Assembly (NCBI GenBank): GCA_015680685.1
Contig: MNCI01004872.1
Coordinates: 532,459 to 596,458 of the forward strand
Length of the DNA: 64,000 nt
Reading direction: 5' to 3'
DNA from: Gnetum montanum
Taxonomy: Eukaryota > Streptophyta > Gnetopsida > Gnetales > Gnetaceae
A program made the translations under genes and the position numbers. Positions 1 to 12,429 of the stretch are shown here, piece after piece; within the stretch, counting starts at the first letter, position 1, and every line of letters begins with the position of its first letter. The notes under the pieces are model-generated. The model was not told the DNA's origin. It was given only the letters and a program-made list of their open reading frames with translations, and made no database searches.

Positions 1-1172
1 GGTCCTCCCCAAAGCAGGCTCATGCCCTTTATGCCCTGACAAACCCACATTCAAAGAGTCTGTAGGCTCTAGAAATGTCTTTTGGGAGCAAGAGTTAAAG
101 ACTTAACCACAAAAATTCACCAAAGAGAATAATGCATCAACCAAAATATAAACTACTAATACAACTAGCAATGAGGTGGAAAATGGAAAAAGAATGATGG
201 GAAGAAGGGAATGGAATGGAGTCCCAAGAACAAGGTGGTGTACAGTCCCTTGTGTATTTATGGTTAATGTGACTGAGTAGATCTCATTCCAAATCTAGCC
301 TCAAACAATCCACATCCAGTGACTTCGCATTAACACACTTGGCTAATACATCCTCTTGAAGTAACAAGAATGTCTCCACCAGAGAGTCACCACCATTCCG
401 AAGAAACAAGAAAGGAAAAAGTAGGGAGCAAGAGAGGGCCTTAGTTAGAGGAAAGGTATTTGTTTAGTTCCATAACTAGTGATTGTAGCCCAGATGATTA
501 TTTTTTCTAAGGGGTGTGCTTTGAATTCTCATTGTTTTTTTTTTTTTTTTTTTTTGAGTGAGAACCACACCATGCAATTTCTTATTTTTATTGGCTTAGC
601 TTCCCAATAATGGAGCAACGGTGGAATGGTAAGGAAAACTCAACAAGAAGACATCCAAGCACCCAAGAAAATAGCCAGCACAATTGCATCAAATTCCCTT
701 GAAGTCACACCTTGTTCAATTCTTGAGTCCTTCTTTAGTTTGAGAAATGCCCAGTCACCAATTTGTTACTAGTTTTATTATTAAAGAAAGGGACTATACA
801 ATTCCAAGCCAAGAGAGACCATAGAAATTCATGGATGCATGGATGACGTGGACTCATTGCCTATTATATCAAAAGAGCCATACCTTAGTATCAACATTAT
901 AACTCAAAGGTAAAAACCAAACATTAGCAATCATAGAATATAGTTCATACCACCATCAGGAGCACTTATTAGGTGATGAATCTAACAAAATCAAAATAAC
1001 AAACAAAGATAAAAAAAAACAAACAAAACAAAAACAACAAAACAAATAGTCACACAAAGGAATGAAAAAGTATAAACGATGTTGCAAAACAAAAACAAGA
1101 AAAATAAAAGACATTTGTAAAACAAAAATGTGTAAAACAAAAACTTAAAAAGGAACTAAGGGTCTCAAATGA
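1..1172 (-). other. Post-protease non-coding spacer of element A
   Basis: The sequence matches the spacers of B (21117-22349) and C (51663-52860). It holds a T run at about 535-555 and, at about 1005-1150, an A-rich (U-rich on the element strand) stretch made of short repeats of the TTTTTGTTTTACA type. No gene is supported. The GTAAGT donor-like site present in B and C is not conserved at the corresponding place in A. Confidence 0.6.
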
Positions 1173-4100
1173 TTAGCAGAGGTGGTCGTCTCCCCCATGA
1201 CTAAGTTGGGAGGAGGAGATCTAAAAGAGTGAGCACAAGTTATTCCATTAGTTAGTTCCATGCATGTTGGTGAGTTTCTTTCTTGATCAACTATCAGCCA
1301 CTAGGTGTTTTCTTGTCATGTGGCTGCTACATACAGATACTTTTGTATATTAATGTCTGGTGCACACTAGTTGCATGTAGGTAATGCTAAAATTTGCACA
1401 ACCCTGTATCACTATATGCAATGCATCGAACCTTCTTCTTCTCGATCTTTTCAAAAGTGTTCTCCTTAGATATTTTTAGGGAAAGATCATGCATTCCTAG
1501 ATGTGCATTTATAGTACTTAGCCATGCCCTTTCCATTATTATTGAGAAGTCCCCTTTACCATTATTTACTTGTATCACTAGGAAATTAGATGGGTACAAC
1601 CACCCACACATAGTGGTAATGATGTCCTCCACTAGTCCCAAGGGGACAGTGATGGACTGGTCAACCAGCTCTAGGTGAATATTGCTCTTCCTTAATGGAG
1701 GCAGGTTTCAGGCTTTGTACATTTCTTGTAATATTAAGTTGGATCCATAAGCTGAGTCTAGAAGAGCTTTACATGGCTCATTCCCAGTGATTTGGAGATA
1801 GATTAGAGGGCTTCCAGGATTAGAGATTTTTCTAGGAAGGTGGCCAACCTTAATCCAGTCAGTAACGGCATGTGTTAACCTAACCATATGCGTTGAGCTC
1901 GGTGTTTGATTCGAAGGGAGCTTTGAAGCCTTATTTGATGGGGAGGTGTTCAAAGGTTCAACCGCTTGTGGTTATAAGGGCTTGGTTAGACTGTTGGCTT
2001 TGAAGAAAGGTCTTTTCTTCGTACGGTTGTCAGAACCAATAGCGGTTTGAGGATTCACAGCCCTTGTGGCATTACGTTGCTGTGGTTGAGTAGGGAGTTC
2101 CTCTTGCATTGCTGGAGTGGGTGGTAATGGAGCTATTGGTGTGAGAGCCGTGGATGGATTTGAAGGATGGTATGTTTGTGGATCATCTTCCCTAGGAGAA
2201 GGAGTTCTATAATACTCACGAGCTTGGTAGTGATGTTGTGGTGCAACATGACTAATAGAGTCACGTGGAGAGATTGGATGCTACACGTAGTAGCCATATG
2301 GATTAGGTTGTGGGTAGGGGTATTCTTGCCTTGGTGGTGGCATCCCCCATGACTGTGGGTATTGCCACTATTGATGCTACTCAACGGGTTGTGGTGGAGT
2401 TCCACTTAAGTAATATGTTAAAATTTGGTGGAACTGCCTTGGGTTACCTTGGGAATAAGGTAACTGTTGGGGTTCTTGTTGTTTATTTAGTCGTGGGTTG
2501 AGTGCATACACCCTAGACTCTTGTAGATGTGAGATCACTAGGCAACATCCCTTAAGATGGTCGTATTGGCATATCTTGCATCCACCATCATTGGCTGTGT
2601 CTAAATCCACAACCTCTTCTGTGATGGCTATTTTACCCTTACCCTTGTTACATGCATTGTCCACTTCTCTCTTTTTCTTTTTGTCGTGGTCACTACCTCG
2701 CTCTCTAGACTTCTCTACAATTTTAAGAACAATTTCAAATCTACTATCCAGGGAGTCCAACATTTGGTCTACCTTTTTTGATACTTCTATTGTTAACTTT
2801 TGGAAAGACAAATTTTTCCTATTCGCCATCTCTTTGAGTGGTGACTCTTCTTCCTCCTCACAAAATCTCACTCCCCTTTTTTGGAGGGAAGGATCCTGGT
2901 TGTATTCTTCTTCACTTTCTTTCTTTCATAGCTCACCTTCTTCTTTGGCTACTTGCTCTAGCAACCTATGAATTTGATGAGACCTAAGCTCTAATAACCT
3001 TTCTTGGGCATTCGTCCCAAGGGTTCTTCTTGTTTAATGCCTAAGTCCATCCACGAGATGGCATAGTTGATCCCACTGTGAATAGCCATGGCCAGGACAA
3101 TGATGTAACAGTGTGTAATAGTGGTCCCTGGTAGCATCCAAGGGTTCATGATTTCCTTGCTTCCATCCTTGGATTTGCTTCCATAGGTTAGACACTTGGG
3201 AGTATGTTTGGTAGTTATCATTAAATAGTTCTAACATTGTACTCCACCTTCAAATGGATTCTACTTCTAAGGACCAGTACCAGCTTTCAACCTCTTTCAC
3301 TAGTGTCCTTGGGAATAACTTCAGTTTTTTCCATTTGTTTTCTATGTTTTGCAAGGCACATGCATCATGGAATGCTAGTAAGTGATTTTGAGGATCAGCG
3401 TTGTATCCCCCTTCAAATCATGGGATGTTGTTCATGTCTAACCTCTTGATCCTACTATCCTTTTGGTGCCTTGTTGGAACTCTTACGGCCTCCGTTATAT
3501 CTAGCATGCTTCTAGTTATGAGTAGGGGCTCTTTTTGATCATTCCAGTCATAATGTCTATGGTGTCTACGTGGTTCCCTACTCTCCCTTCTTCTATGCCT
3601 TGATTCCTTACAGTACCCTCGTCCTCATTCTCAACTATCTCGTCCATGTTTTTCACTTCATTTTCCTTTATCCTCACGATTGGTTTCCCTATGACTACGT
3701 CCGGACACTGAAGGAGAGGATGAAGGTGATGATGAAGGTGAAGAAGAAGGTGAAGAAGAAGGAGAACCATTGTCATGATGGTGTTTTCTACCTTCTCTTC
3801 AGTGGTCTTGACCTCGATCGTGATCACGATCAGAACATCTGCCCTTCTCGTGTGTTTGTGTTCCCTCGTTGAACACTTCATGTTCATGGGTATCAAAACC
3901 AGGGTTGTGAATAGTGGAGTGAAGGTTCTGATACACCACATCCTAACCATGTTAGAAGGAGGAACATCATTTTGTCAGGAACCTGTTGAAATATGTTCAC
4001 CACCCTCAATTTAGCTCAAAATGTGCAAGACGTCATGGGGCCATTTACCTTTCAAGGATGTATGGTATCTCTCCTGTCACAAGTCCCTTTGATGTTGTGC

Positions 4101-4430
4101 TTCTATGATATGATAGTCCCTTGTGTCATGATCGCATGCAATGTATTCTGCATATAAAAGCAGCATGCCTATTCATGTGAGAGCACGAAGGAGCATGTTG
4201 GGGACTGATCAGTCTGGAGTCAATACTATGTTACCCTCCAAGTCTCTCCAACGTAGTTGTTCATCTTGTTGGAGAATAAAGGTGAAATTAGGTACATACT
4301 CATTAGGATGAATATATACTACACAAAACTTTTGAGGAACTAACGGATTCTGGTTATGTGTATTATGCCGTCGACTGCCTCTTGTGTTAGTCCTAGGCAG
4401 TGAAGTGCTCTTATGTAAAGAAGAAGACAT
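1173..4430 (-). pseudogene. Decayed gag-protease of element A
   Basis: The start is the ATG at 4428-4430, aligned with the gag starts of B (17787) and C (48314). Gag landmarks: an N-terminal block ending FILQQDEQLRWRDL, a region rich in Ser, Arg, His and Asp near 3520-3950, the capsid-like block with an intact ESWY motif near 3275, a Lys-rich segment near 2650-2710, and a short zinc knuckle CKICQYDHLKGC (CX2CX3HX3C) near 2560-2600. A Pro/Gln-rich linker follows (2000-2500), then an aspartic-protease-like segment (1390-1950). The active-site triplet reads DSA where B has DSG. Several frames and stops show it is dead. The family resembles Athila-type gag-pro, known from related elements and judged by eye. 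Confidence 0.75.
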
Positions 4431-4555
4431 TTTGTCTTGTTCAGTGTGCAATGTACCATTGGCTTATCCTTCTTCGATTAACCCTAAGGGTTCATTCTAA
4501 TGTTCCAATGATATGAAGGATTTCCTATGTTCTACGTAGCGCACAAATAATTAAG

Positions 4556-4573
4556 TCCCTGGCAATGGTGCCA
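4556..4573 (-). other. Primer binding site of element A (tRNA-Asp type)
   Basis: On the minus strand it reads TGGCACCATTGCCAGGGA, just inside the LTR edge. It matches the complement of the 3' end of plant tRNA-Asp(GUC), TGGCGCCGTTGCCGGGGA, at 15 of 18 positions. All differences are G-to-A type. Athila and Tat elements commonly use this primer. Confidence 0.75.
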
Positions 4574-4574
4574 A

Positions 4575-5381
4575 TGATGAGTGATGAGGTACCCCTATAC
4601 TCAACCATACGAATACGAGTGTTTCATGCATGATCCGGTCAAACTCCAAGGACTAAGTGCTTACGCACCTTAATGGAACACTTAGGGTTAATCAATCATT
4701 GTCTTCCCAAACTTACTTGTATTGTCATGGTTGTATCGTTAAGTCATCTTGAGGTATATGATTTTTATATCTTTTATATTTTTATGTCGTCTGCTAGTAA
4801 AGGAAAGGGAGAGAGAACTAAGTTACTAACTTACATTAACTATTCATTAACTAGTTTCTAAATGTTCCTAACACCAGTATCCGTTCCCACTTACCGTACA
4901 CATCCTGAACTAGTGCAGTGCTACTAGGATTATCAAACGCTAATCGTTACTAGGTTACCAAACACTACACACATGCTCAAAGAAATTGTACTGAGTGTAT
5001 TTAACTAAGGGGATTAAAGGTTGAGAAAGATATTAATTAACTAGAAAAGCATTAAATAATCATTAATTACTAATTAGCTTAATCTGTATGCTGCAAGATT
5101 TATCACAAAGTTCATCTTTATTGTTGTACACAAAATTGTGCTCAGGTACAAATTTCTCGAATAAAGATCCATTCACTCTATGACTCCTACTGCAAGCACA
5201 TAGAAATAATACTAACTCTGGAATAACAAAACTGCAAGAATCTAGCTAAGGGTATAAGTCTAACTATCCTGGAACAAAGGGCGCCACCTCTTATTTATAG
5301 AAGATGAGGCAAGATGTGATATCTCATATGCGATATCGCGTGGCAGATGTGATATCACATACACGATATTGTGGCTCATCA
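4575..5381 (-). repeat. 5' LTR of element A
   Basis: 807 bp with ends TGATG...CATCA on either strand. It is similar over its length to the LTRs of B and C. A TATA-like TTATTTATAG (plus strand) lies at about 5291-5300. Beside it are copies of the GCGATATCGC-like palindrome at 5318-5371. Confidence 0.85.
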
Positions 5382-8300
5382 GATATGAAAAGAGATAAGG
5401 TATAATATTGGACACTCTTCAATACTATTTGAAGTAAAAGACCGATTGTAAGATTTTTTGATGATCTATCAATGACACTTGTAAAGTAGGAAATGTAGCT
5501 ACTCTTTGAAATACATGATTCGAGGTGGAATATCATTATTAAAGATAACAATAAAGAACTAATCATTACCCAAGTTTGCATCATCGAAACTTTAGTAATG
5601 GCTTTCATGCTTAAATGCCTAATAGAAAATCAAAATAGAATATGATATTCCTAATATAATAATAATACCATAACGCTACAATGTTGTATGATTCAAAACT
5701 AATCCTAATGGTAATTTAATAATCCTATTCCTACCCTGTCTTGTTCTAACCCTCACATTTCTAAGTGTATAGTAAAAGTAGTTTAAGGCAACACATCATG
5801 GGATCATACATGTATTGAGCTCAATTGTGAGATAAGCCAACTACCTACTTCTCAATGTTAAGTTCCTTGATAGCCTTTCAATCCTTATAAAGAGAGCTTT
5901 TTAACTCAAAAGAGCCAAGTTTTTCTTTCATTAACAAGTAATCCTCTTAGTGCCAAGATAGATACTAATTAGCTAGTTATGACCTATTTGAACCTAGGAC
6001 ATTACCATCATAACAAATTTTCCACTACTTATAGCAAGTTATGTTACATAAGGCCAATGGTTGCTTGCACTTTACTAACATGTTGAGCCACGCAAAGTAG
6101 GTAATATACTTTATGATATAAGATAACCTTTAGAGAGTCATAATTTCCATAGTAGCATAGAATATGGATTGGTGATTTTCGACAGTAGAGTCAAGGAGTG
6201 ATAACAGCTAGTTACAATGATAATAGGAGAACCACTATGACCTTGACTATCCTCTTCTAATTCTCCTATAATTTTATGATCATCATTAATCCTAATGACA
6301 TCTTTCTTTTCTTTCTAACATAACACTGAGATATAATACCCTAGTGGTATTATCAACATATGAGAGGGATAGGGCACATTTCAAGCTTTACCTTACCCAG
6401 TATCCATCCTTTGTTATATTAGATATTTAGTTCTACCCTTTCTTAGCAATTACATCAATAACTTACTACACATCTATAGAAGTGCACTAACTACCTTATT
6501 ATATTGTATTGTATTGTATTAACATAGTTATGAATTTCAAATACTAGTCATGACATGCTCTTTACTTTTCATCATCAAATACATGTACATAAAAGGTATG
6601 ACATCACAATTTTTCATCTAACATAGCAGTAAGATATCTCACTCAAGTCATTTATTCTTTACAACATAGAAAGATAATGATTCATGTATAAAGTCAAGTT
6701 GTATAATAGGCAATAAGCCATTACTTAGTATCTAGTTTTTATCCCAATACTTCTCAGTTGTGGTCAAGATATAATGTAGGTTTAGCATCTCCTCTATTAA
6801 CACATGCATATTAGCATGATTTTTATAATGTAGTAATATAGGTAGTGTATCTATGATTTTTGTGTTCTTGGAGCTACTTCTTAATGTACTAACTAATATA
6901 ATTACTAAATTAGTTTAGGTGGGCTCATGTATGTAAGGGATCCTTATTTCTTTGAGGGGGATTTGTGTGCCTTGGTAGTTAGACATTATTATGGATATAA
7001 TTAGTTTAGATAATATGAGTAAACAAGTGGCCTAGTCAGTAAGTAATGATAGATACTTTATGAGTTTCCTTAGGCCTAGGTACTATAGTAACTATTTCAT
7101 GGCCTTAACAGTGGAAACCATTTTACAGCTAGCAAGGAATGTCAACTACAAAGAATAATAAGACTAAAGGTGTGAAATGCTAGTTGAAGCACATATGTGA
7201 TTTAGTGTAACTAGACATTCCCATTCCTTCAGGCCAACAAGAGGAAGTGAATGCAACCAAAACAATGTTATAAATACTAGGATGGAGGCTTTACTAAGGG
7301 AAAGAAAGTTACCTACCACCTACAGGATAGAGCAAACTAGGTTTTTTTGTTCCTGCCCATCAATTACTAAACACAACATAGCCAAATATAAGAAATAGTC
7401 AATGAATAATATCCAAATCATGCAATGGATACAAATAGACATTATTGAATGTCTACTCTAGTACTACTTATCTTTAAAAATCAAGTTATTTCATACCATC
7501 AATTTACTTTAAATAGGACATACTTGGATGACTTATCTAATTTTGCTTTCTATCTTCAATAGCCATGATCTAATTGATAAGTGGAAATTATCTTTGAATA
7601 TTCATAAGTGCACATGTGGAATGAGGTATAAAGGTAGTGTGCTAAAGCATGACAATCAAAGTGCTAATATTAGAATTTTATTAGGTAATCTGGAAATTGG
7701 ATTTTTTTCTAGTGTATCTTTTTTTGTGCAAGTTGATCAATCAACATCATTGTCAATTGTTCATGATGGGACATCAAAATGATGTAGATAGGACAACAAT
7801 TGTCTTAGCACCTATATTCTATGTTAGAGCTTCAAGAAAGAGCTACCCATCATCTCCTTCTACTTGACCATGCCTAATGGTTATCTTGCATATTAGTCTA
7901 CCATAGGATTTTGAGAAAGTTTCTTATGCATATATCATCTCAAATTTATAGTAAATCATGCATGATGATGATGCTCACTAGTATGCTTAATTAACAATCA
8001 TATTTACAACTACATACATTAATAATGACCTATATATATGGTTCAATCATGGGCATTAAGGTTACAATAATGAGTACATATATAGGTATTGTACAATGCT
8101 AACTACTTAAATAACTCTCTATAGGTTGAAGTAGAACTAAAATTAATTGAGGCTATCAACCAAGAAATATTGGAAGAGGTGCTAGTTCATATAGTGGCTA
8201 TCCACCTAGAGTAAGCTACATGACTCATGACATTAATTCCTAGAAATAAATAAGTCTTCTACTACTATCCACCTATCATATCTCCTAATACCATATTTTA

Positions 8301-10336
8301 CCTTATCATACCATACTTAACCCACCTAAATAAACTAGCCCGAAGGGTTTAGAAGCATGTTCCATCAAAACAAGATGGCTAAGAGCTAGGACAATTGTGG
8401 TAAGCTACAAATTAGTAGTGGCTAAAGGTTTTGCATGAAATATCTAAATTCCTTAACTATTCAAGGCTAACTAGAAGTACTAATATATGGTGCAGGGCTA
8501 CAGTAAGTCAACTAATTTTCTATATGTTGGGTAGGTACTTATGTCTCTATATAGTTAGTACAAATGAACTAATCTTGCACTTGTTAATATTTATCTCTTT
8601 ATTATGTACATATATGATGCTATGTATATTTGTTATGATTATTTGGAGAGATCATAGACATGCATATGGAAAATTGAAGCAACATATGCAAGTGCTTCAT
8701 TGCTCGACTAGTTACTAATGCATAAGAATTTTCTTGTGTCAGGATCCTTGCTACTAGTTAGAACCAGTTTTCCAATTTCATATAAGTGTTTTCTTCATGT
8801 CTAGTCAATAGTTGCAGCACATTCGTTAGTCTCTTGATGAGAATCTTTCTCTCTAACTAATAAGTCTAACAATTAGTCAGGTTTAAGTAGCTATTGTTGA
8901 AACTTCTCTTCACAAAAGCTAGCCTAAAGCTAAACATCTAATCCTACAACTTTAATTGTAACTACTTATTAGTGATCCATGTGATTGACTTTTGCTAATG
9001 TATAATGTAGGGTAATCAAGCAATGAAAGAAACACTCTCATTGCCTCAGCACTTCATAAGATGGATTGATTAAAGCACCAAATAGCAAATTTTAGTTTTT
9101 ATTTCTTTATGTTTATTTGTTAAGTGATCATAATTTTTAAAATAAGTAGTGGTCTAGAATTCATGCTTTGTTTAATGACTAACTACCAGCTAATAGTTAG
9201 CTTAGTTATAAAAGACTTAATAATTAGAAAAATAGAAGGATTTTTTAGGGAAATGAAAAAGCTTATGTATGTCTCAATTATCCCAATTCATTTTACTCTT
9301 TTCCATTGAATTGATTATTTACTTATAATTATTGTATGTAGGATTTTTTCTTATGTCAAATGAAGAGTTACATGAACACTATAAAGATAAAGAATACCCA
9401 GGAACATAGGCAAGTATCAATTCATTTATTTGCTACTATTCTCTTCATTTGTGTCTTAAGTTTGAAGGGAACCTTAATATTAAATGAAGAAGTGATACTT
9501 GTTGTTTCATAGGCTTTACCTTATTCAATTAGAGGAGCTTGGGTAATACTTTTAAAGCCACTTTACATGGGAGAAGAGAAACTATTCAAAGATAATTGTA
9601 GAAATTACTCAATCCTAGCAAAGTTATTTTTATAAAATCTAATAAACAACAAAAAAATCTTTGGGTCAACTTGTGTTTCATAGAGCTAAAAATTTTAGAA
9701 TCATTACTGGAGATGGCACAATACATGCTAAAGTGCCAAAAGACAAGTCAAGCTATGTTATGCCAAAATCCAAATATGGAGTTAGCTATACTTCAATAAT
9801 CCATTTCTACCTAACAAAGCCAGCTTCTAGATGATCTAGTCATTGGGTTTCACTTTTTAGTCATTGAGAAATTTTTCCATACTACACCACTAATATAATG
9901 TAGTATGACACCACTATTATCAAACTAAATTAAGAAGGTATCAAGAAGGTATCACAAATGGATGAAGAATAGTTGAGGGTCCAAATAACCTTAGAAACAA
10001 ATAGGCCAAGGGGCAAGATGATTATGTGATACTACTCAACATCGACTATCTTGCCTATAAGAATGCTAGGTTGATTCTACCATGGCATCACACTACTATG
10101 CAACTAGGTTGGCTATTCATGAATTGGTCTATAGTCATTGAGTGCTCTTCCTTCTAGTAATTTATTACCCTAACTTTCTTTGATGTTGCAAATGAAATAG
10201 AAGTAAGAAAAGGTTATGATTATGACAAATGACACTCACATTTCCTTTATGTAGCTTAGGTAACTTGTTATTCACTCATGTCTTATTTCTTTAGGTGAAT
10301 AATGTTGAGAAAACATTCCAATGCTATAAAAGAGAC
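5382..10336. other. AT-rich region with no gene recognised
   Basis: About 5 kb without a reading frame longer than about 95 codons that shows family features. Short open stretches at 7528-7782, 8431-8718 and 9124-9309 have no recognisable motif. The base composition and stop density fit old decayed repeats. A weak integrase-like phrase near 7215-7290 was considered and not accepted. Confidence 0.5.
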
Positions 10337-11480
10337 ATGACTATGGAAAAAATGAATTTCTATTCTCAAATAATCCATATTATCTATACTTAACTAGCAT
10401 TTAATAGATCATCCAACCCTAAGCAATCCAAGTTATGGATAGAAGTTTGATTTATTAGTTGGTATTTGTTCAATAATTCAAATAATGACTAGAATTTTTC
10501 TAGCTATGCATTAATATCTCACATGAATCTAGCTTTCAACAACAATACATCATCAGAGATGTTGAGGTAGGCTAGTTTCTTTGTTATATACATGCAAATG
10601 AGGCAAGTATGTTTTACATGATTTATATTATACAAGTTATGTTAATCCTAGGGAATTTGGTTGGTGTCTAGAAGTAGTAATCTTCCTATTAATGATTGTA
10701 ATACTTTTATAGGATACATAATGCCTTCGGGTGAGATGAGCTTTCAAAAATCTATGATAATTAGAAGCTTAGCTAGCATCATACTTGTAGTGAAAGATAC
10801 TATAGTGACTTGGCTTTGGTATGAGTTCTCCATGGACAATGTCATCTTAAATTATTTTTTTAGTCTTCATCATTTACTCTCTTTTATTCTAGTGAGTGTG
10901 ATTCTTCTTCATTTGGTGACATCATGTCAATAAGGATCAAATAATACATTGGATGTACATTCAAAAATAGATAGAATCACTTCTTATCCTTATTTTTATG
11001 TGAAGGATCTAGTAGGTCAAGTAGCTTTTGCTATCTTCTTTTTCATTTGAATTTTTTATCCTCATAATATATTAGGGTATTTTGACAATTATAGAGTAGC
11101 TAATTTGATATCCGCCCTATCTCATATTATTTTGAAATGGTATTCCCTACTAATCCATGCCATTCCTCATAGTATCTTAGATTAATTAGGAGGTGTATCT
11201 ACAATAGCATTAGTATTTATATCTTCATTGGCTCTATCTTTTATGAAAAGTGCATATGTGTATAGCTCAACTTCTTGCCTGATTTACTAGAAGCTATTTT
11301 TATCATTCCTAGTAGATTGTTTACTATTAGGTTGGATTAGATGTGAACACATGGAGATACCATATGTAACTATTGAATAAATTTCTCTAGTAGCTTTCTC
11401 CTTGTTCTTAATCATAACATTCATTCTGAGATGATTTGGAAGAATAAAACCTTTCCAGAGACATTAACTTGGTGCACAAA
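10337..11480 (+). pseudogene. cob: Nuclear copy of mitochondrial apocytochrome b (cob NUMT), decayed
   Basis: Translated on the plus strand this region follows plant mitochondrial cytochrome b from start to end. The beginning (10337) resembles the cob N-terminus, then come traces of the SNLSYWWG segment (about 10420) and a HMNLAF block (about 10530). At 10661-10933 is a clear stretch with FIGY, MSFQ, DTIVTWLW and FFSLHHLL. YPYFYVKDLV (about 10980), ALVFIS.LAL (about 11210) and DCLLLGWI (about 11310) follow, and a C-terminal part ends near 11476. The length, about 1.14 kb, is close to the usual 1.18 kb. Many stops and substitutions make it a pseudogene. Cytochrome b is the complex III subunit encoded in mitochondria, so this is a transferred copy with no expected function. 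Confidence 0.85.
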
Positions 11481-12429
11481 CTAGGTAGTACTATCTTTTC
11501 TTCATAAGTGAAGCATTGTGGATCCAAGTGATAGTAGGATGGATGAATCTCAACAATTATCTTCATGAAAAAGTGAGTCTCACACATGATACTTTACAAG
11601 TAGTGGATAGGATCTCTATGTTAGAAGTGATATGGTAGTCATATCCCATGGTAAGGTAAGGTCCTAATCCTCTTCAAGTAATTATTGAGAAATGAAAAGA
11701 ATTATGGATAATAAATTAATTTTCCAATATCTAAAAGATATTTTATACAATAGATGGGTATATAAAATGAAAAGATTGAAACATGAACATAGATCATAAA
11801 CTGATGCAAACTATCCATTTTAATTATTATGATTCCTAAAATATCATAGCTATATGCATTCCCAAGTTTTGGTTGATATTTGCAAAGTGGATTATCTCTC
11901 TAGAAAATGTAGATTTAAAGTGATTTATAATTCACCAAGTACTCAGTATAGCCTATGCATTCATGTACAAGCTAGTGTAGATGAAATAACATGAATATCC
12001 TCAATAGTACATTTATTTTCATCAACTATTTGATGGGAGCAAGAAGTATGGGATATGTTCTATGCTTATTTCATAAATCATTTAGATCTACACTATATAG
12101 TAATAGATTATAATTTCAAGTGTCATTCATTATGAAAAGACTTCTCCCTAAGTGAATATGTGGAAGTACCCTATAATGATCAAGAAAAATGTGTAGCTTA
12201 TGAACCAATTAAGATTATCTAAGAATTTTGCTATTTCAAACTCTTAGTTTTTTATTTTAGTTAGTTAGTTAGTTTGAATAGGTGCATCCTCCAAAAATGA
12301 TGCATAAAATCATTACCCAGACATTCTAAGACTGAGAGAAGGGTTTCCACATCAAGAATGGATGTAGATTAAGAAGCAAGTCCAATGATAAAAATTTCAA
12401 ATGGTAACCTAAAACAATAGCACTCTCAA
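11481..12429. other. No gene recognised between NUMT and LINE
   Basis: AT-rich sequence with no coding signal that I can support. It may hold the degraded 5' part of the LINE or mitochondrial flank, but neither can be shown. Confidence 0.4.

Larger units (their letters stand above)
1..5381 (-). mobile_element. Element A: non-autonomous gag-protease LTR retrotransposon, cut by the window start
   Basis: The minus strand reads, in order, a 5' LTR (4575-5381), a tRNA-Asp-type primer binding site (4556-4573), a broken gag-protease frame (4430 down to 1173) and a non-coding spacer down to base 1. The first bases of the window match element B near 22349, so about 1.6 kb of A, including its 3' LTR, lies outside. 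No reverse transcriptase, RNase H or integrase is seen between protease and spacer, as in B and C. The base run after the LTR edge is GATAT, but the matching target duplication cannot be checked here. Confidence 0.85.

Noticed and set aside
7200-7300. Integrase-like phrase (PSGQQEEVNATK) in the AT-rich region
   Set aside because: Too short and isolated. No RT, LTR or primer site nearby.
5382-10336. Further mitochondrial genes next to the cob copy
   Set aside because: I looked for other respiratory or ribosomal protein motifs in the flanks and found none I could defend.
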